A stretch of DNA of 6,140 bases from the NCBI GenBank assembly GCA_018609185.1, contig JAHCSD010000046.1:1-6140 (forward strand), written 5' to 3'. The notes below the pieces were generated by a model. That model ran no database searches. It was given only the letters and a program-made list of their open reading frames with translations, and was not told the DNA's origin. Positions 5,250 through 6,140 of this stretch are shown here, piece after piece. A program made the translations under genes and the position numbers. Numbering within the stretch: the first letter of the stretch is position 1; each line of letters opens with the position of its first letter. This stretch comes from Patescibacteria group bacterium (GTDB lineage Bacteria; Patescibacteriota; Minisyncoccia; JAHCSD01).

Positions 5250-6140
5250 TTATTTCTCAGCTAGGCCAGGTGTGGATTTGATTGTCCAATCTTGTAGGCT
5301 TTTCACGTTTGCTTCGATCTCGCAAACAATATACCCGACTTCACCATAACCCACAGAAACGGGGTCATTATTCTGCATTGCCTTAAGCAGGGTCTCAACC
5401 CTTTGTTTCTGTATCTCGAGAAGTTTCTTTAAAGGAAACCCTTTATCAATAAATACTTCTATCAAGAAAGGAATTTCTCCCGCTGTCGAGCCCTCACCGT
5501 CGTTAAACATACTTAGCCCAGCGTTCTTCCAATATTGCCATAGTCTCCTACAGGTATGCTCTACCTGACAAATTTCGAAATGACCCACACGGGCCCAGAA
5601 CGTATCCTCGACCCCTTCAACGAGTCTTCCCCACACATGCTCAAGCGCAAGCTGCTCTTTTACGGTTTGGACAAGCCCCAGATAAAGCGGACCTGGCCTT
5701 GTGGCCCACGTCTCGAGAGCCTCTTTACAACTCATTTCCCAGGAAACTATTCTACTCAACCCCAACTTCTTACAAGAATTACAAGATGCATAGTGTCTGC
5801 ATGCGGCCTTTTCCTCGGAAGTCATAACTTCATATTCTTTGCCAGTCTTCATTACCTTCAACACAAGACGCGCCTCGCGACAAGAAAACTTAACTTCCTT
5901 CTCCTGCTTTTTCTTGGTCACTTTCTTCTCCCTTTGTACTAAAACTAGAGAATTCTGATCTTCTTTACACCAGCGGCATTTGACCTTGCGGTCAACAGCA
6001 AGTACATGACGACTCTTAAACCCGTGCGCTCGGCACTCTGGACATCGCCATTTGCCTTCGGGCAAACCAGAAAGGCTCACGGGGAGCTCAATATCCTGTT
6101 TGCACCTAGGGCATTTTACCTTACCATCTTTCAAGATCGG
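5250..6140 (-). CDS. Cys-rich, probably multi-zinc-binding protein of unknown function, 5' end may lie outside window
   Basis: I do not recognise this family. The frame is open to the right edge. The only possible start near the edge is a TTG at 6134, and the next in-frame ATG is residue 95, so the true start may lie outside. Residue numbers here count from that TTG (294 residues). There are 14 Cys. CPRC (8-11) and CPEC (31-34) form a typical zinc ribbon. CRWC (53-56) begins a second half-ribbon, and C112-X5-C118-X2-C121 gives a third cluster. HFEICQVEHTC (185-195) offers H185, C189, H193 and C195 as a possible fourth site. A Lys-rich stretch (68-82) separates the ribbons from a mostly helical C-terminal half (about 135-285). 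There is no signal peptide or membrane segment, so it is probably cytoplasmic. Nucleic-acid binding is a reasonable guess from ribbons plus basic linker, but no catalytic motif is visible. It ends in its own terminator and is not cotranscribed with alaS. Confidence 0.8.
   Translation of the reverse strand, partial: PILKDGKVKCPRCKQDIELPVSLSGLPEGKWRCPECRAHGFKSRHVLAVDRKVKCRWCKEDQNSLVLVQREKKVTKKKQEKEVKFSCREARLVLKVMKTGKEYEVMTSEEKAACRHYASCNSCKKLGLSRIVSWEMSCKEALETWATRPGPLYLGLVQTVKEQLALEHVWGRLVEGVEDTFWARVGHFEICQVEHTCRRLWQYWKNAGLSMFNDGEGSTAGEIPFLIEVFIDKGFPLKKLLEIQKQRVETLLKAMQNNDPVSVGYGEVGYIVCEIEANVKSLQDWTIKSTPGLAEK

Noticed and set aside
5165..5250. T-box or other leader riboswitch controlling alaS
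   Set aside because: Only 84 bases separate the genes, they are filled by a terminator and a promoter, and the predicted leader is about four bases.

Overview
The window is a gene-dense stretch with all four protein genes on the minus strand. Reading in the direction of transcription (right to left) they are: a Cys-rich, probably zinc-binding protein of unknown function (5250 to beyond the right edge); alanyl-tRNA synthetase alaS (3213-5165); an FtsA/PilM-type actin-fold ATPase (1779-3101); and a single-pass membrane protein with a baseplate-J-like extracytoplasmic region (start at 1637, running off the left edge). No RNA gene, insertion sequence or CRISPR array was seen. No plus-strand reading frame looks like a real gene.

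The organism is most likely a member of the Patescibacteria (Candidate Phyla Radiation), probably a parcubacterial lineage. This is inferred from three things. The alanyl-tRNA synthetase is compact (650 residues): it lacks the C-terminal DHHA1/C-Ala domain and the beta-barrel part of the editing region, and it carries a four-Cys insert. An FtsA-like ATPase is paired with a large J-like membrane protein. Short GC-rich palindromic elements sit between and even inside genes. No phylogeny could be run.

Layout: the zinc-protein gene ends in a clean intrinsic terminator (5208-5233). The alaS promoter follows directly, with an extended -10 box placed so close to the ATG that the mRNA should be nearly leaderless. 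alaS ends at a very long perfect-stem hairpin (3150-3212) that separates it from the ATPase gene. The ATPase and the J-like protein are separated by 141 bp. Almost all of that space is filled by three consecutive inverted repeats, and the last one holds the Shine-Dalgarno sequence of the J-like gene. A further double palindrome lies in frame inside the J-like coding sequence.

Functionally, alaS is ordinary housekeeping. The more interesting unit is the ATPase plus J-like pair. A cytoplasmic actin-fold protein followed by a bitopic protein with a cytoplasmic N-terminal domain resembles the PilM-PilN logic of type IV pilus assembly or the FtsA logic of the divisome, and could form a cell-envelope apparatus. 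That role is a hypothesis from gene order and topology only.
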